Source of the DNA: an uncultured Lachnospiraceae bacterium
GTDB taxonomy: Bacteria; Bacillota; Clostridia; Lachnospirales; Lachnospiraceae
Direction of reading: 5' to 3'
Assembly: GCA_910588955.1 (NCBI GenBank)
Contig: CAJURQ010000025.1
Span: forward strand, 1 to 52,437
Length of the DNA stretch: 52,437 nt
Numbering within the stretch: the stretch's first letter is position 1; each line of letters begins with the position of its first letter. The position numbers and the translations under genes are program-made. The notes under the pieces were generated by a model. The model had not been told where the DNA came from and made no database searches. It saw only the letters and a list, made by a program, of their open reading frames with translations. Positions 16,466-25,311 of this stretch are shown piece after piece.

Positions 16466-16500
16466 GGTACAGATTGCACGTTTTCGGGTATAGATTGCAC
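16466..16500 (-). promoter_or_regulatory. Phased 14-base direct repeat, candidate regulator binding site
   Basis: GGTACAGATTGCAC (16466-16479) and GGTATAGATTGCAC (16487-16500) differ at one base and repeat with a 21-base period, two turns of the helix. Such spacing is typical of tandem sites for LytTR-type or similar regulators. The pair lies 70-110 bases upstream of the chemoreceptor start. Confidence 0.5.
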
Positions 16501-16501
16501 T

Positions 16502-16532
16502 AAAAAACTCTCCCATAGCGAGAGAGTTTTTT
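16502..16532. terminator. Terminator after the hybrid kinase gene
   Basis: AAAAAACTCTC (16502-16512) pairs perfectly with GAGAGTTTTTT (16522-16532) around a 9-base loop. On the minus strand it ends in six T and lies 30 bases after the stop of the kinase gene. The symmetrical A and T runs could work in both directions. Confidence 0.85.
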
Positions 16533-16562
16533 AATATTTCTTTATTTTATCACATTTCTCAA

Positions 16563-19500
16563 TTATTTCCTCAAATGCTTACTGAGCACCTCGATAAACA
16601 GCTCAATATCAAGCGGCTTCGCAATGTGGTCGTTCATACCGCTCTTCAATGCCGCTGCCTTATCTTCCTCCAAGGCGTTCGCCGTCATGGCGATGATCGG
16701 AAGCGTCTTGACGTCCTGTCTGGGCAGGGAGCGGATCGTTCTGGTCGCCTCATAGCCGTTCATAATCGGCATCTGCACATCCATCAGTATCACGTCGTAA
16801 TAGTTTTCTTCCGAACGTTTCACCATATCCACCGCGTCCGTTCCGTCCGGCGCGGACTCCACTTCAAAACCGCTCTCCGTCAGGATGACTTCCGCAATCT
16901 CACGGTTCAGCTCGATATCCTCCACGAGAAGCACCCGTTTCCCGCTGAAGTCCGTGGTCTTCCAGACAGCCTCCTCAGGCTCCTCCTTGTGATCCATACT
17001 GTTCGCGGCGAGAAGCGCGGACTTTAAGTCTGACATAAACAGCGGTTTCGCGCAGAACGCCGTAACACCGGCTTCTTTCGCCTCCTCCTCGATATCCGTC
17101 CAGTCGTAAGCCGTCAGAATGATAATCGGAGACTCTTCCCCGACCGCGCTGCGGATCTTTCTCGCCGTCTCGATACCGCTCGTCTCCGGCATCTGCCAGT
17201 CGATAATGTACGTGTGGTAGGAATCCCCCTCGTCACGCGCAATCTTCGCACGGTATACTGCCTCTCTGCCGGACGTGGTCCATTCCGACCGCATACCGAT
17301 CGTCTTTAACATCTTGCTCACGCTGTCACAGACATTGAAGTCGTCATCCACCACCAGCGCGCGCAGCCCTTCCAGTTCCCTGATCTGCGCCGCGTTCTTC
17401 TCCACATCCTGCAGCTTCAAAGTGAGGTTTACGGTAAAGGTACTGCCCTTGCCGACCTCGCTCTCAACCGTGACCGTACCGTTCATCATCTCCACAATGT
17501 TCTTGGTGATAGCCATACCGAGACCCGTACCCTGAATACCTCTTCTCGTGGTCGTTGTCTCTCTCTCAAACGGCTCGAACACATGCTTCACAAATTCCTC
17601 CGACATGCCGATTCCGTTATCCTTGATAATAAACACATAATCGCCATAGCCGTGCTTGAACGTGGTATGCTGCATAATCCGGAAGGTAATCATGCCACCG
17701 GCGGGCGTATACTTCACCGCATTGCTCATCAGGTTTATGAAAATCTGGTTCAGCTTCAGCGGATCGGTAATGACATCCTCGTTCACCACCTCAAAGGTGT
17801 CGATGAAAAGCTCAAGCTGTTTCGCCTTCACCTGCGGCTGGATGATGTTGACCAGATTGTGCATCAGCTCTGAAATATTGCACTCCTGCTCATGAATCTG
17901 CATCTTGCCGCTCTCAATGCGGCTCATATCGAGGATATCGTTGATCAGGCTTAACAGGTGGTTACTTGATGAGAGCACCTTCTGCAGGCATTCCCTCACC
18001 TGATCCTTATTGTCGATACGGCTCGCCGCAATCGTGGCAAAACCGATAATGGCATTCATAGGGGTGCGAATATCATGGCTCATGTTGGAGAGGAAGGTGG
18101 TCTTCGCCTCATTTGCCTGTCTTGCATGCATCAGTGCATCCTGCAGCGCTATCGTCTGCTCCTTCTGCTCAATCACCTGCTCTGTGATATCTCTCGAAAC
18201 GACCATGGCGATAATGTCGTCCGTCATATCGTCCCTCGTCATGATAAAGGACTGGCGCACGCACATCTGCCCGCCTTCTTCCGCATTTCCCCAGTAGTCG
18301 ATATCGATCTCCGCCTCGCCGCGCGCAAAGCATTCCAGCAGATAGGGCACATTCACCACTTTCTCATAATCCTCAATGGATTCCGGCAGCACGAACTGCT
18401 CCCATCTGTCCAGACATTCCGACGCGCTGCAGGGCGCCTGCAGCCCCACCTGCTCGAGCAGGGAAATCGGTTCCTCACCCCTTGTGCTGATTACGTCCTG
18501 TTCGACCAAATCTCTCGTCAGATTCAATTCAAACGTGCTGAAGGAATTGGACGTGATCGCGATCTTGTACTGCCGCTCCTTGCGGTTCATCACCGACATT
18601 TCTTCGCTCCGTCTCAGCTCACGCTGCTTCATCTCGGTAATATTCTGACGGACATAGAGAATTTTATTTGCCTTCCCCTCGTGCCGTTCCAGACAGACCG
18701 TGATGATCTGTTCCCACTCCTCCTGCCCGTCCCGCAGCACATGGCACTCGTAGGTAAAAGTATCCTGATCAGCCAGATTTTCTCTGATAGAATCGATGCG
18801 GAACATCTCTCTGTAATTTTCCTGTGCCTCCTCACCGATCATTTCCCTGCTGTGATTTTCAACTATATTGGTATAATTTCCCTCCTGCATCATCTGCGTG
18901 TCCACCAGATTCACGCCGCCGATGTAAGCATAAACGCCGGTCTCCAAATCCACCGTCAGATACCTCGAAGAAAAGAGCGTGTTCAAACCCTGCAGCACAT
19001 AATTGATCTGATGGTTTTCCGACTCCAATTCCTTGCGCTGTTTCGCCGCCCGCACAATGGCAAAGGCGAAGTAAATCACAAAGAGGGCAATCAGCGCCGT
19101 CTCCAGCCGGACGCCCGCCACGTTCGCGCCCTTTATCATCTTCTGGGTAACGCTTGGCGGGAAAAGCTGCACCATAACGAAATCATAATCGGGAAGATAA
19201 GTCACGCACAGATTGTCCGTCTTGCTGTTCTCCTCGCAGATAAACGCGCCCTCGCCGCCATTTTCAAAAACGGCTTTCGCTCCCGCAGCCGTATTCGCAT
19301 CGATTAACTCCCTGCTCTGCAGCAGATCGATCAGATTTTCATCGCCGTACTCCTGATCGTCAGATCCGGCAATCACCCTCCCGTCGGGCATACACAGCCA
19401 TGTGGTGGAAGGCTCTCCGAAATAGGTGGTGCGGAGGATATCTTTCATATACAGTTCCGCCAGATAAGAGCCGCGGATAATGCCGACGATCTCCCCGTCC

Positions 19501-19967
19501 ATCCGCACCGGCGCAAAAAAGACAAGCCTCGTCTCCTCGTCGGTCAGACGCTCGTCAAAGATAATTGAGATACCGCTCTCACCCTGCATCCCCCTCGCGT
19601 AATAGTCACGGTCGGAAGAGTCGACGGTCCTGCCGTCGGAGAGGTGGGTCACGCCCTCCGCGTCCGTAAACCGGATGGTGTCAAACACGGAATTTCTCTC
19701 CATCTCTGCCAGGGTCTGCGACGGAATCAAATTGTCCGTCAGGGAGTCGTTAAAAAAATAAGCGTAAGCGTTGATGATACGCCCTCCGTTTTCCATTTCG
19801 CCGGCAACCTGTTTCGCCTTCTGACGCATCGAATCCTCCGCATAGTTTTTGTTCTGCTCCATAATCCGCTCTTTGTTCTGCGTCGTATACAAATTAAACA
19901 AAAGAAAAACGATCAGCAAAAGCGGAATGGAAAACATAAACAATTGTAAAACTTTCTTACCACGCAT
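16563..19967 (-). CDS. Membrane hybrid sensor histidine kinase with two receiver domains
   Basis: A 1134-residue hybrid kinase. Membrane segment about 8-27; extracytoplasmic Cache-like sensor about 35-285; second membrane segment about 288-306; two PAS-like modules (about 315-450 and 465-600); HisKA with the phosphoacceptor His631 (NMSHDIRTPMNA); HATPase_c about 735-850 (DNGIGMSEE, GTGLGMAI). The receiver REC1 has acceptor Asp923 (IIDWQMPETSG) and REC2 Asp1063 (LMDVQMPIMNG). There is no HPt or DNA-binding output, so the phosphoryl group must pass to another protein or the REC domains act by contact. GAGAGGA stands nine bases before the ATG. It lies 60 bases after the related soluble kinase gene and is probably co-transcribed with it. 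The stimulus is unknown. Confidence 0.93.
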   Translation of the reverse strand: MRGKKVLQLFMFSIPLLLIVFLLFNLYTTQNKERIMEQNKNYAEDSMRQKAKQVAGEMENGGRIINAYAYFFNDSLTDNLIPSQTLAEMERNSVFDTIRFTDAEGVTHLSDGRTVDSSDRDYYARGMQGESGISIIFDERLTDEETRLVFFAPVRMDGEIVGIIRGSYLAELYMKDILRTTYFGEPSTTWLCMPDGRVIAGSDDQEYGDENLIDLLQSRELIDANTAAGAKAVFENGGEGAFICEENSKTDNLCVTYLPDYDFVMVQLFPPSVTQKMIKGANVAGVRLETALIALFVIYFAFAIVRAAKQRKELESENHQINYVLQGLNTLFSSRYLTVDLETGVYAYIGGVNLVDTQMMQEGNYTNIVENHSREMIGEEAQENYREMFRIDSIRENLADQDTFTYECHVLRDGQEEWEQIITVCLERHEGKANKILYVRQNITEMKQRELRRSEEMSVMNRKERQYKIAITSNSFSTFELNLTRDLVEQDVISTRGEEPISLLEQVGLQAPCSASECLDRWEQFVLPESIEDYEKVVNVPYLLECFARGEAEIDIDYWGNAEEGGQMCVRQSFIMTRDDMTDDIIAMVVSRDITEQVIEQKEQTIALQDALMHARQANEAKTTFLSNMSHDIRTPMNAIIGFATIAASRIDNKDQVRECLQKVLSSSNHLLSLINDILDMSRIESGKMQIHEQECNISELMHNLVNIIQPQVKAKQLELFIDTFEVVNEDVITDPLKLNQIFINLMSNAVKYTPAGGMITFRIMQHTTFKHGYGDYVFIIKDNGIGMSEEFVKHVFEPFERETTTTRRGIQGTGLGMAITKNIVEMMNGTVTVESEVGKGSTFTVNLTLKLQDVEKNAAQIRELEGLRALVVDDDFNVCDSVSKMLKTIGMRSEWTTSGREAVYRAKIARDEGDSYHTYIIDWQMPETSGIETARKIRSAVGEESPIIILTAYDWTDIEEEAKEAGVTAFCAKPLFMSDLKSALLAANSMDHKEEPEEAVWKTTDFSGKRVLLVEDIELNREIAEVILTESGFEVESAPDGTDAVDMVKRSEENYYDVILMDVQMPIMNGYEATRTIRSLPRQDVKTLPIIAMTANALEEDKAAALKSGMNDHIAKPLDIELFIEVLSKHLRK

Positions 19968-20027
19968 CTTAAAATATCCTCTCTATACTTATCTTACATG
20001 ATTTATTGTCAGAATTTTGCGGTCCTT

Positions 20028-22121
20028 TTATGCCTGCCCGCCCTCTTCCAGAATCCTGTCAATCAATTCCTGCAGCGCTTCGATATCTATGGGCTTTGTA
20101 AAGTGCTCGTTCATCCCCGCTCTAAGCGACTTCTCCCTATCGCCTTCCATGGCGTCCGAGGAGAGTGCCACAATCGGTACTCTGGAAAGCGCCTCGTTCT
20201 CCAGTCTGCGGATCGCCTGCGCCGTCTCGTAACCGTTCATGCCGGGCATCTGGATGTCCATCAGTACCAGCGCGTATTTCCCGGGTTCGGCATCCTTCAA
20301 CATCTCGTAGGCGCTCACGCCGTCGCATGCCGTCTCCACCCGGTACCCGAGATTTTTGAGAAGCTCCTCCTCGATCTCCCGGTTGATGCCGTTATCTTCC
20401 GCAAGAAGAATGGTTCTCTTCTCTTCCTCCGCTCCACGCTGGTCGGATGCCGCGCTCTCATGCTCCATAAAGGAAGCGCTCACCGGATACTTGATGGGAA
20501 GGCTCACCGTAAAGACGCTGCCCTCTCCGGCTCTGCTCTCCACGCTGATGCTGCCGCCCATGGTCTCCGCATAGCTTCTCACCACTGCAAGTCCCGCGGC
20601 GGGCATCCCGTTATAGACCGCGTTCTTTTCCATCACGGAAGGCTGAAAGATCGTTTCCAGACGCTCCTCCGGAATCCCGCAGCCATTGTCCTCGATGATA
20701 AAGCGGTACATGCCCCTTCCTTTTTTGTCGCTCGCGCTCTCCCTGACCGTCAGACTCACCTGTCCCTCCGCCTGCGTATACTTAATGGCGTTGTCCAGAA
20801 GCTGGTTTAAAATCTCCCTGAGCCTTATGTAGTCCACTTCCACCGAAAAATGATTGATATGCGTTTTATCCAGCCGGAAACGGATATGCTTTGCCTTGAG
20901 CGGTCTCTCCGCGTTCTTCTCCACCTCCCGCAAAAGCTCGCCCAGATGGTACTCCCGCTCCGTCAGCTCCGCCCTCGCCGGCTCGTTCAGATTATCTTTC
21001 AAAAACTCCTCAAACACCGCCAGAAGTTCCTCTCCCGACAGGTGGATTTTCTCTATGCATTCGCCTACTTTTCCCGGGTCGCCGACGCAGCCCTTCAAAA
21101 GCTCCGCATACCCGATAATGGCATTTAACGGCGTTCTGATGTCGTGAGACATATTGGCAAAAAAGGTATTTCTGGCGAGACGCTCCGTCTCCGCCTGCCG
21201 AAGAGCTGACTTTAAAAGCGACTGCCGCTCCACTTCCTCCGTGATGTCCCTCGATACGGAGAGCGCGATCACGTCGCCTGTATGATCGTTCTTCTCCAAG
21301 AAAAACTGATAGTGGGAAAGCCTCTGCCTGCCGTACATATCCGTCACCCAGCTGTCATAAATCTGTTCCCGCTCCCCCTTCTCGTAGCAGCGGATCAGTC
21401 TCTCAATATTAAAGAAGCGCTTGTACTCCTCCAGCTCCCCCGCCTCCGTAAAATCCGCCCAGAACCGGGTGAAGTCGGAATACTTTTCAAAGGGGGTGAT
21501 GCCCATATAGGCGAAAAGATTCTGCACCCGCCCCTCCTCATTCAGCACGGATGCCGAAATAAACTCGTCCCTCGTCAGATTAATCTCCAAAAAGGAGACC
21601 GCGTTATAGAGAAGCGCCCGCTTAAAATAATCCTCCCTCAGATGCGCCGAATAGAGCGCCTCGTTCACGCGCTCAAGCTCAGCCAGACGCCTCTCCATCC
21701 GTTCCGTGGCGTCCTCGATAAAGACGTAGAAAAGATCGCCGTACGTTTCGGTGTGCACAAAATGTCCGTAATCCTCCACCCAGCGCAGCGTGCCGTCCTT
21801 GCGGATAATCCGGTATTCCACATAGTCAAGGTTATCTCCGCTGTGCTCGATCTGCGTCCCAATGCTCTTCTCCACCGCCTCGACATCCTCCGGGTGGACA
21901 AGCCCCTTAAAGGTGTAACCCGTCAATTCCTTAAACTCCTCCAGCGTGTCGCAGCCGAAGATCCGCAGCATAGCGCGGTTTATATAAATCAACTCCTCAT
22001 CTCCGTCGGCATGGTAGATAAAAAATCCGCCGGGCATTCCCTCCGAGATCTGCTCGATAATGGGCAGCGTCTGTTCGTTGAAGCTGATCGTCAATTCCGA
22101 ATGTTCTCTCTCCTGTTTCAC
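20028..22121 (-). CDS. Soluble hybrid sensor histidine kinase with one receiver domain
   Basis: A 697-residue kinase without membrane segments. N-terminal PAS domain (about 15-140, GGFFIYHADGDEELIYINRA and VEYRIIRKDGTLRWVEDYG); a second PAS-like module (about 165-295) that resembles the second module of the neighbouring kinase (LEINLTRDEF here, FELNLTRDLV there); HisKA with His326 (NMSHDIRTPLNAIIG); HATPase_c (DNGCGIPEE); and a C-terminal receiver (LLAEDNGINREIEEELL, LMDIQMPGMNG, TKPIDIEAL). In HATPase_c the second glycine box reads AAGLAVVRSYA, less canonical than GLGL. A GTG start has GGGAGGGG upstream. It is probably the first gene of a two-kinase operon. A cytoplasmic signal is likely. 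Confidence 0.92.
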   Translation of the reverse strand: MKQEREHSELTISFNEQTLPIIEQISEGMPGGFFIYHADGDEELIYINRAMLRIFGCDTLEEFKELTGYTFKGLVHPEDVEAVEKSIGTQIEHSGDNLDYVEYRIIRKDGTLRWVEDYGHFVHTETYGDLFYVFIEDATERMERRLAELERVNEALYSAHLREDYFKRALLYNAVSFLEINLTRDEFISASVLNEEGRVQNLFAYMGITPFEKYSDFTRFWADFTEAGELEEYKRFFNIERLIRCYEKGEREQIYDSWVTDMYGRQRLSHYQFFLEKNDHTGDVIALSVSRDITEEVERQSLLKSALRQAETERLARNTFFANMSHDIRTPLNAIIGYAELLKGCVGDPGKVGECIEKIHLSGEELLAVFEEFLKDNLNEPARAELTEREYHLGELLREVEKNAERPLKAKHIRFRLDKTHINHFSVEVDYIRLREILNQLLDNAIKYTQAEGQVSLTVRESASDKKGRGMYRFIIEDNGCGIPEERLETIFQPSVMEKNAVYNGMPAAGLAVVRSYAETMGGSISVESRAGEGSVFTVSLPIKYPVSASFMEHESAASDQRGAEEEKRTILLAEDNGINREIEEELLKNLGYRVETACDGVSAYEMLKDAEPGKYALVLMDIQMPGMNGYETAQAIRRLENEALSRVPIVALSSDAMEGDREKSLRAGMNEHFTKPIDIEALQELIDRILEEGGQA

Positions 22122-22273
22122 TGTCGCCCCTCCCAGATTAGATTATACAATTTTATAGAAAAAAAGAAAAGAGCTTAGAGATTTTTTAAAGAATAATGTG
22201 GTAAAATATGCGTAATGGAAAACCGAAGGTTTTTCGAGCTGCACTGCGAAATAAATAAAAGGCTGGACAAAAC

Positions 22274-22951
22274 ATGCGGATACTCCTTGCGGAAGATGAT
22301 GAAAAACTGAATGAGACGCTTGTCTACGGGCTGACACAGGCAGGCTTTGTCGTAGATGCCTGTTTTGACGGAGAAGACGCTCTTTTCTACGGGGAGCAGA
22401 ATATCTACGATGTCATTCTTCTCGACCGGATGCTGCCCTGCATGGAAGGCACTGATGTGCTCGCCTCCCTGCGGGAAAGGGGCATCGCCACACCCGTGAT
22501 TTTAATTACCGCTCTGGGCACGCTCTCCGACAAGGTGGAGGGGCTTGATCTCGGCGCGGACGATTATCTGGTGAAGCCCTTTGCGCTGGAAGAGCTTTTG
22601 GCAAGAATCCGCTGTGTGGCGAGAAGACCGCGCCGCATCGTGGAGGAGGAAATGCGCACCCTTGCGGATATCGTCTGGCTGCCTGCGGAGAACCGTCTCT
22701 CGGGACCTGCCGGCAATTGCACGCTGTCGAAACGGGAGGCATCCCTTCTGGAGGCTTTCCTGAAAAGCGGCGGCGCGACCCTTTCCAGAAATCATCTGCT
22801 CTTAAAGGTTTGGGGACCCGACAGCGACGTGGAGGAAGGGAATCTTGACAACTACATCCATTTTCTGCGCAGACGCCTGAAAACGGTCGGAAGCCGTCTG
22901 AACCTTAAGACAGTCCGCGGCGTCGGCTACACCCTGACAGAGCCCGCATAA
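22274..22951 (+). CDS. OmpR/PhoB-family response regulator
   Basis: A 225-residue two-component regulator. The receiver has the acidic pocket AEDDE, acceptor Asp51 (VILLDRMLP), a conserved Thr/Ala switch (LITALG) and the Lys motif LVKPFALEELLARI. A C-terminal winged helix follows (about 125-222, LSKREASLLEAFL, LLKVWG, YIHFLRRRLKTVGS, VRGVGYTL). It is encoded 26 bases upstream of its probable partner kinase and divergently from the hybrid kinase pair, about 150 bases away. A good -10 (TAAAAT, 22202-22207) is visible upstream, without a clear -35. The target genes are unknown. Confidence 0.95.
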   Translation: MRILLAEDDEKLNETLVYGLTQAGFVVDACFDGEDALFYGEQNIYDVILLDRMLPCMEGTDVLASLRERGIATPVILITALGTLSDKVEGLDLGADDYLVKPFALEELLARIRCVARRPRRIVEEEMRTLADIVWLPAENRLSGPAGNCTLSKREASLLEAFLKSGGATLSRNHLLLKVWGPDSDVEEGNLDNYIHFLRRRLKTVGSRLNLKTVRGVGYTLTEPA

Positions 22952-22977
22952 GGTTTACCGACAGACGAGGAGAAACC

Positions 22978-24285
22978 ATGTTCCGAAAAGTACACCTGTA
23001 TTTAACGGCGCTCTGCGCCGGCATCACCACTGCCATTCTGATCGTGATGTCTCTGAGTTATCTGTATCTCTCAGAAAAAGAACTTTACGAGAATCAGTTC
23101 CGTTCTTTCCAGAACGATATCAATACCATTGCCACCAGCTTAGAACAGCAGTCCGTCATCTCCATGGAATGGCTCTCCAAAATGGAGGCGCGCGGCGGCT
23201 ACACTTTCTATGCCCTCGACAACGGCATCCCTTTTCTCTACAACCGACTTACCAACTTATCCGAATCCTCCGAAATCCGTCGTCTTCTGGATGAGTGTCT
23301 GGAAATTTACCGGAATGAGTATTCCCATGACTATATGTTTGAGATAGAGGTGAACAGCCCTTTCAGCACGTGCATCCACTCAGAATTTCCCCTTCATTCC
23401 ACAGGCGGGAAACCCGAATACTATATCAGCGTCATCGAACTGAACCGGGGCGCATCCTCCTTACAGCTCTTGGTTCTCTCCCCGCTCAATTTTCTCAGGG
23501 AGCAGATCAACAGACAGCGGATGCGCTTTTTGCTTATCGATATCGCCGCCATCCTGCTTTTGTCTCTCTTTTCCTTTTTCTTTACGGGAAAACTGCTGCA
23601 GCCCGTGATCGAAAGCCGCAAAAAGCAGACCGAGTTTGTAGCGGCGGCATCCCACGAACTGCGCACGCCCCTCGCCGTGATTCTGTCCGCAGCGGAGTGC
23701 TGTCGGAACGCGAACGAGGAAAAACAGGCGCGCTTTCTCGACACGATCAGACAGGAGGGTGATATCCTGACTTCCCTAGTTAACGATATGCTCACCTTAA
23801 GCGCCTCCGACTCCCAGCGCTTCACCTGCCGCCCGGCGCCCGTGGAGCTGGACACGCTGTTGATCAACACCTACGAGGCTTTCGAGCCGCTTGCCGCCGA
23901 GAAAAAGCTTTCCCTCTCCATCACCCTGCCGGAAGAGTCCCTGCCGCCCTGCACGGCGGATGCCGACCGCATCGTCCAGCTTCTCTCCATCCTGCTGCAC
24001 AATGCCGTCAGCTACACTCCGGAGGGCGGTTGTATCGACCTTGCGCTCTCCCACAAAAAGAACCGCTTTTACCTGACCGTATCCGACACCGGTGTTGGGA
24101 TTCCCCCTGAGGATAAGAAAAAGATTTTCGATCGCTTTTACCGGGCGGAAAAAGCCCGAAGCGCCAAAGGGCACTTCGGGCTCGGTCTGTCTATCGCCGC
24201 TGAGATTGTCAGACTCCACCACGGCACGATCACCGTCACCGACCGACAAGGCGGGGGCAGCGTGTTCACGGTTCTGCTGCCCTAG
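22978..24285 (+). CDS. Membrane sensor histidine kinase
   Basis: A 435-residue kinase paired with the regulator upstream. Membrane segments about residues 8-31 and 182-204 flank a sensor of about 150 residues with no family I recognise. HisKA has His226 (AAASHELRTPLAV). HATPase_c shows LLHNAVSYTPEGG, DTGVGIPPEDK, a RFYRAEKAR box and GLGLSIAAEIV. There is no clear HAMP between the second membrane segment and HisKA. GAGGAG precedes the ATG. It ends two bases from the convergent stop of the next gene, leaving no room for a separate terminator. Signal unknown. Confidence 0.95.
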   Translation: MFRKVHLYLTALCAGITTAILIVMSLSYLYLSEKELYENQFRSFQNDINTIATSLEQQSVISMEWLSKMEARGGYTFYALDNGIPFLYNRLTNLSESSEIRRLLDECLEIYRNEYSHDYMFEIEVNSPFSTCIHSEFPLHSTGGKPEYYISVIELNRGASSLQLLVLSPLNFLREQINRQRMRFLLIDIAAILLLSLFSFFFTGKLLQPVIESRKKQTEFVAAASHELRTPLAVILSAAECCRNANEEKQARFLDTIRQEGDILTSLVNDMLTLSASDSQRFTCRPAPVELDTLLINTYEAFEPLAAEKKLSLSITLPEESLPPCTADADRIVQLLSILLHNAVSYTPEGGCIDLALSHKKNRFYLTVSDTGVGIPPEDKKKIFDRFYRAEKARSAKGHFGLGLSIAAEIVRLHHGTITVTDRQGGGSVFTVLLP

Positions 24286-24287
24286 CA

Positions 24288-25118
24288 TTATTTCCCCGGT
24301 TTCAGCTTCGGGTTGGTCAGCGCGCTCGGTATCTTGAAGAACACATAATTTTGTGCAAGCTCCGTTGCCGCCTCGGAGAGCACGTCAGTATTTACCCCGA
24401 GCTCGACCTTCTCCCCTGTGGCACGCTCAATCGCCTGCTGTCTTAAGATCGCGCTGCTCACTTCTTTCCTTCCAAGATCAATCTTCTCCTGATATTCCCG
24501 CTCGTTCTCCCGCTTGTACCACGCCTTTGTAGCGAGATCCATATACATCTTATGCCGCTCGGCTCTCTTTTCCCAGAAACTCTTCTGCTTCTTTTTGGCG
24601 GAGTCCGTGTGTTTCCCGCCGTTGCGAAATCCCATCTGGAAACTCTCTCCCCGGTACTCCTGCTTCGTCGCGCCGAAATAGTGCACCCGATAGCTGCCGC
24701 CCGCATAGGCGCTCCACGGATTGTAAAAGGCAAAATCCTGCCGCAGCGTGTCGAGCACCCACTTCTCATATGCCGGGTCAGCCTTCATCGCGGCAAACCC
24801 CTCCTCGGAAATATTGACCGACACTGCGTCCCACTTCTGGGTCGCGCTTGTGGGCAGCGCAGATATCTTCTGGTAAATATACATCTTGTACTGATCCATG
24901 GACATTGCCCGCACCGCCTGCTCGCCGCGCTCACCCGCACGGGGTACGATATCCGCCGTCTGCGCCAGCTTCTCCTGCACTGTCCCGGCAAAACTGCCCG
25001 TCCCGGCTGTGCCCGCAGCATTTCCTGCGCCCGCCGCGCCGTCTGCTGCCGCGTTTTTCATATACTGCAGTGCCTCCGCGTAAAACCGCGTCATCGGCGT
25101 AAACAAAAATCCGCTCAT
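24288..25118 (-). CDS. Hypothetical protein of 276 residues, no family recognised
   Basis: There is no signal peptide or membrane segment. A Gly/Ala-rich stretch (about residues 24-45) follows a short N-terminal helix. The middle (about 70-160) is ordered and aromatic (KWDAVSVNISEEGFAAMKADP, WVLDTLRQDFAFYNPWSAYAGG). A Lys/Glu-rich helical region follows (about 165-230). AGGGGCGG precedes the ATG. The length, the codon pattern and the site make it a real gene. The central block resembles proteins of flagellar or spore-associated hypothetical families only in general flavour, so no function is proposed. It is convergent with the kinase gene and divergent from the ABC-F gene. Confidence 0.8.
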   Translation of the reverse strand: MSGFLFTPMTRFYAEALQYMKNAAADGAAGAGNAAGTAGTGSFAGTVQEKLAQTADIVPRAGERGEQAVRAMSMDQYKMYIYQKISALPTSATQKWDAVSVNISEEGFAAMKADPAYEKWVLDTLRQDFAFYNPWSAYAGGSYRVHYFGATKQEYRGESFQMGFRNGGKHTDSAKKKQKSFWEKRAERHKMYMDLATKAWYKRENEREYQEKIDLGRKEVSSAILRQQAIERATGEKVELGVNTDVLSEAATELAQNYVFFKIPSALTNPKLKPGK

Positions 25119-25184
25119 AAAATCCGCCCCTCTCCCTATCCGGTGATTAGGAATATATGTCCCTTACCGCATGTGTCTGTTTCT

Positions 25185-25213
25185 TCTATAAATAATACGA
25201 ATCAGAAGGGCAA
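25185..25213 (-). promoter_or_regulatory. Possible promoter of the 276-residue hypothetical gene
   Basis: Minus-strand TTGCCC, 17 bases, TATAGA, about 70 bases upstream of the ATG. The match is moderate. Confidence 0.4.
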
Positions 25214-25233
25214 AAAGTTTCAAAACTTCCCCA

Positions 25234-25261
25234 TTGAAAAAAACTCCCTTTTATGTATAAT
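25234..25261 (+). promoter_or_regulatory. Promoter of the ABC-F gene
   Basis: TTGAAA (25234-25239), 16 bases, TATAAT (25256-25261), 50 bases upstream of the start codon. A sigma-A type promoter with a perfect -10. Confidence 0.7.
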
Positions 25262-25311
25262 GATATGAGTAACCGAAACACGTAAAAATACAGAAAATAT
25301 GAGGATGTAAC

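Noticed and set aside
18075..19307. A 410-residue plus-strand frame opposite the hybrid kinase
   Set aside because: Antisense shadow with no recognisable motif; the kinase domains on the other strand are complete.
22141..22210. Divergent promoters between the hybrid kinase and the response regulator
   Set aside because: Good -10 boxes are seen in both directions (TATAAT minus, TAAAAT plus), but no acceptable -35 at 16-18 bases, so they are not listed as features.
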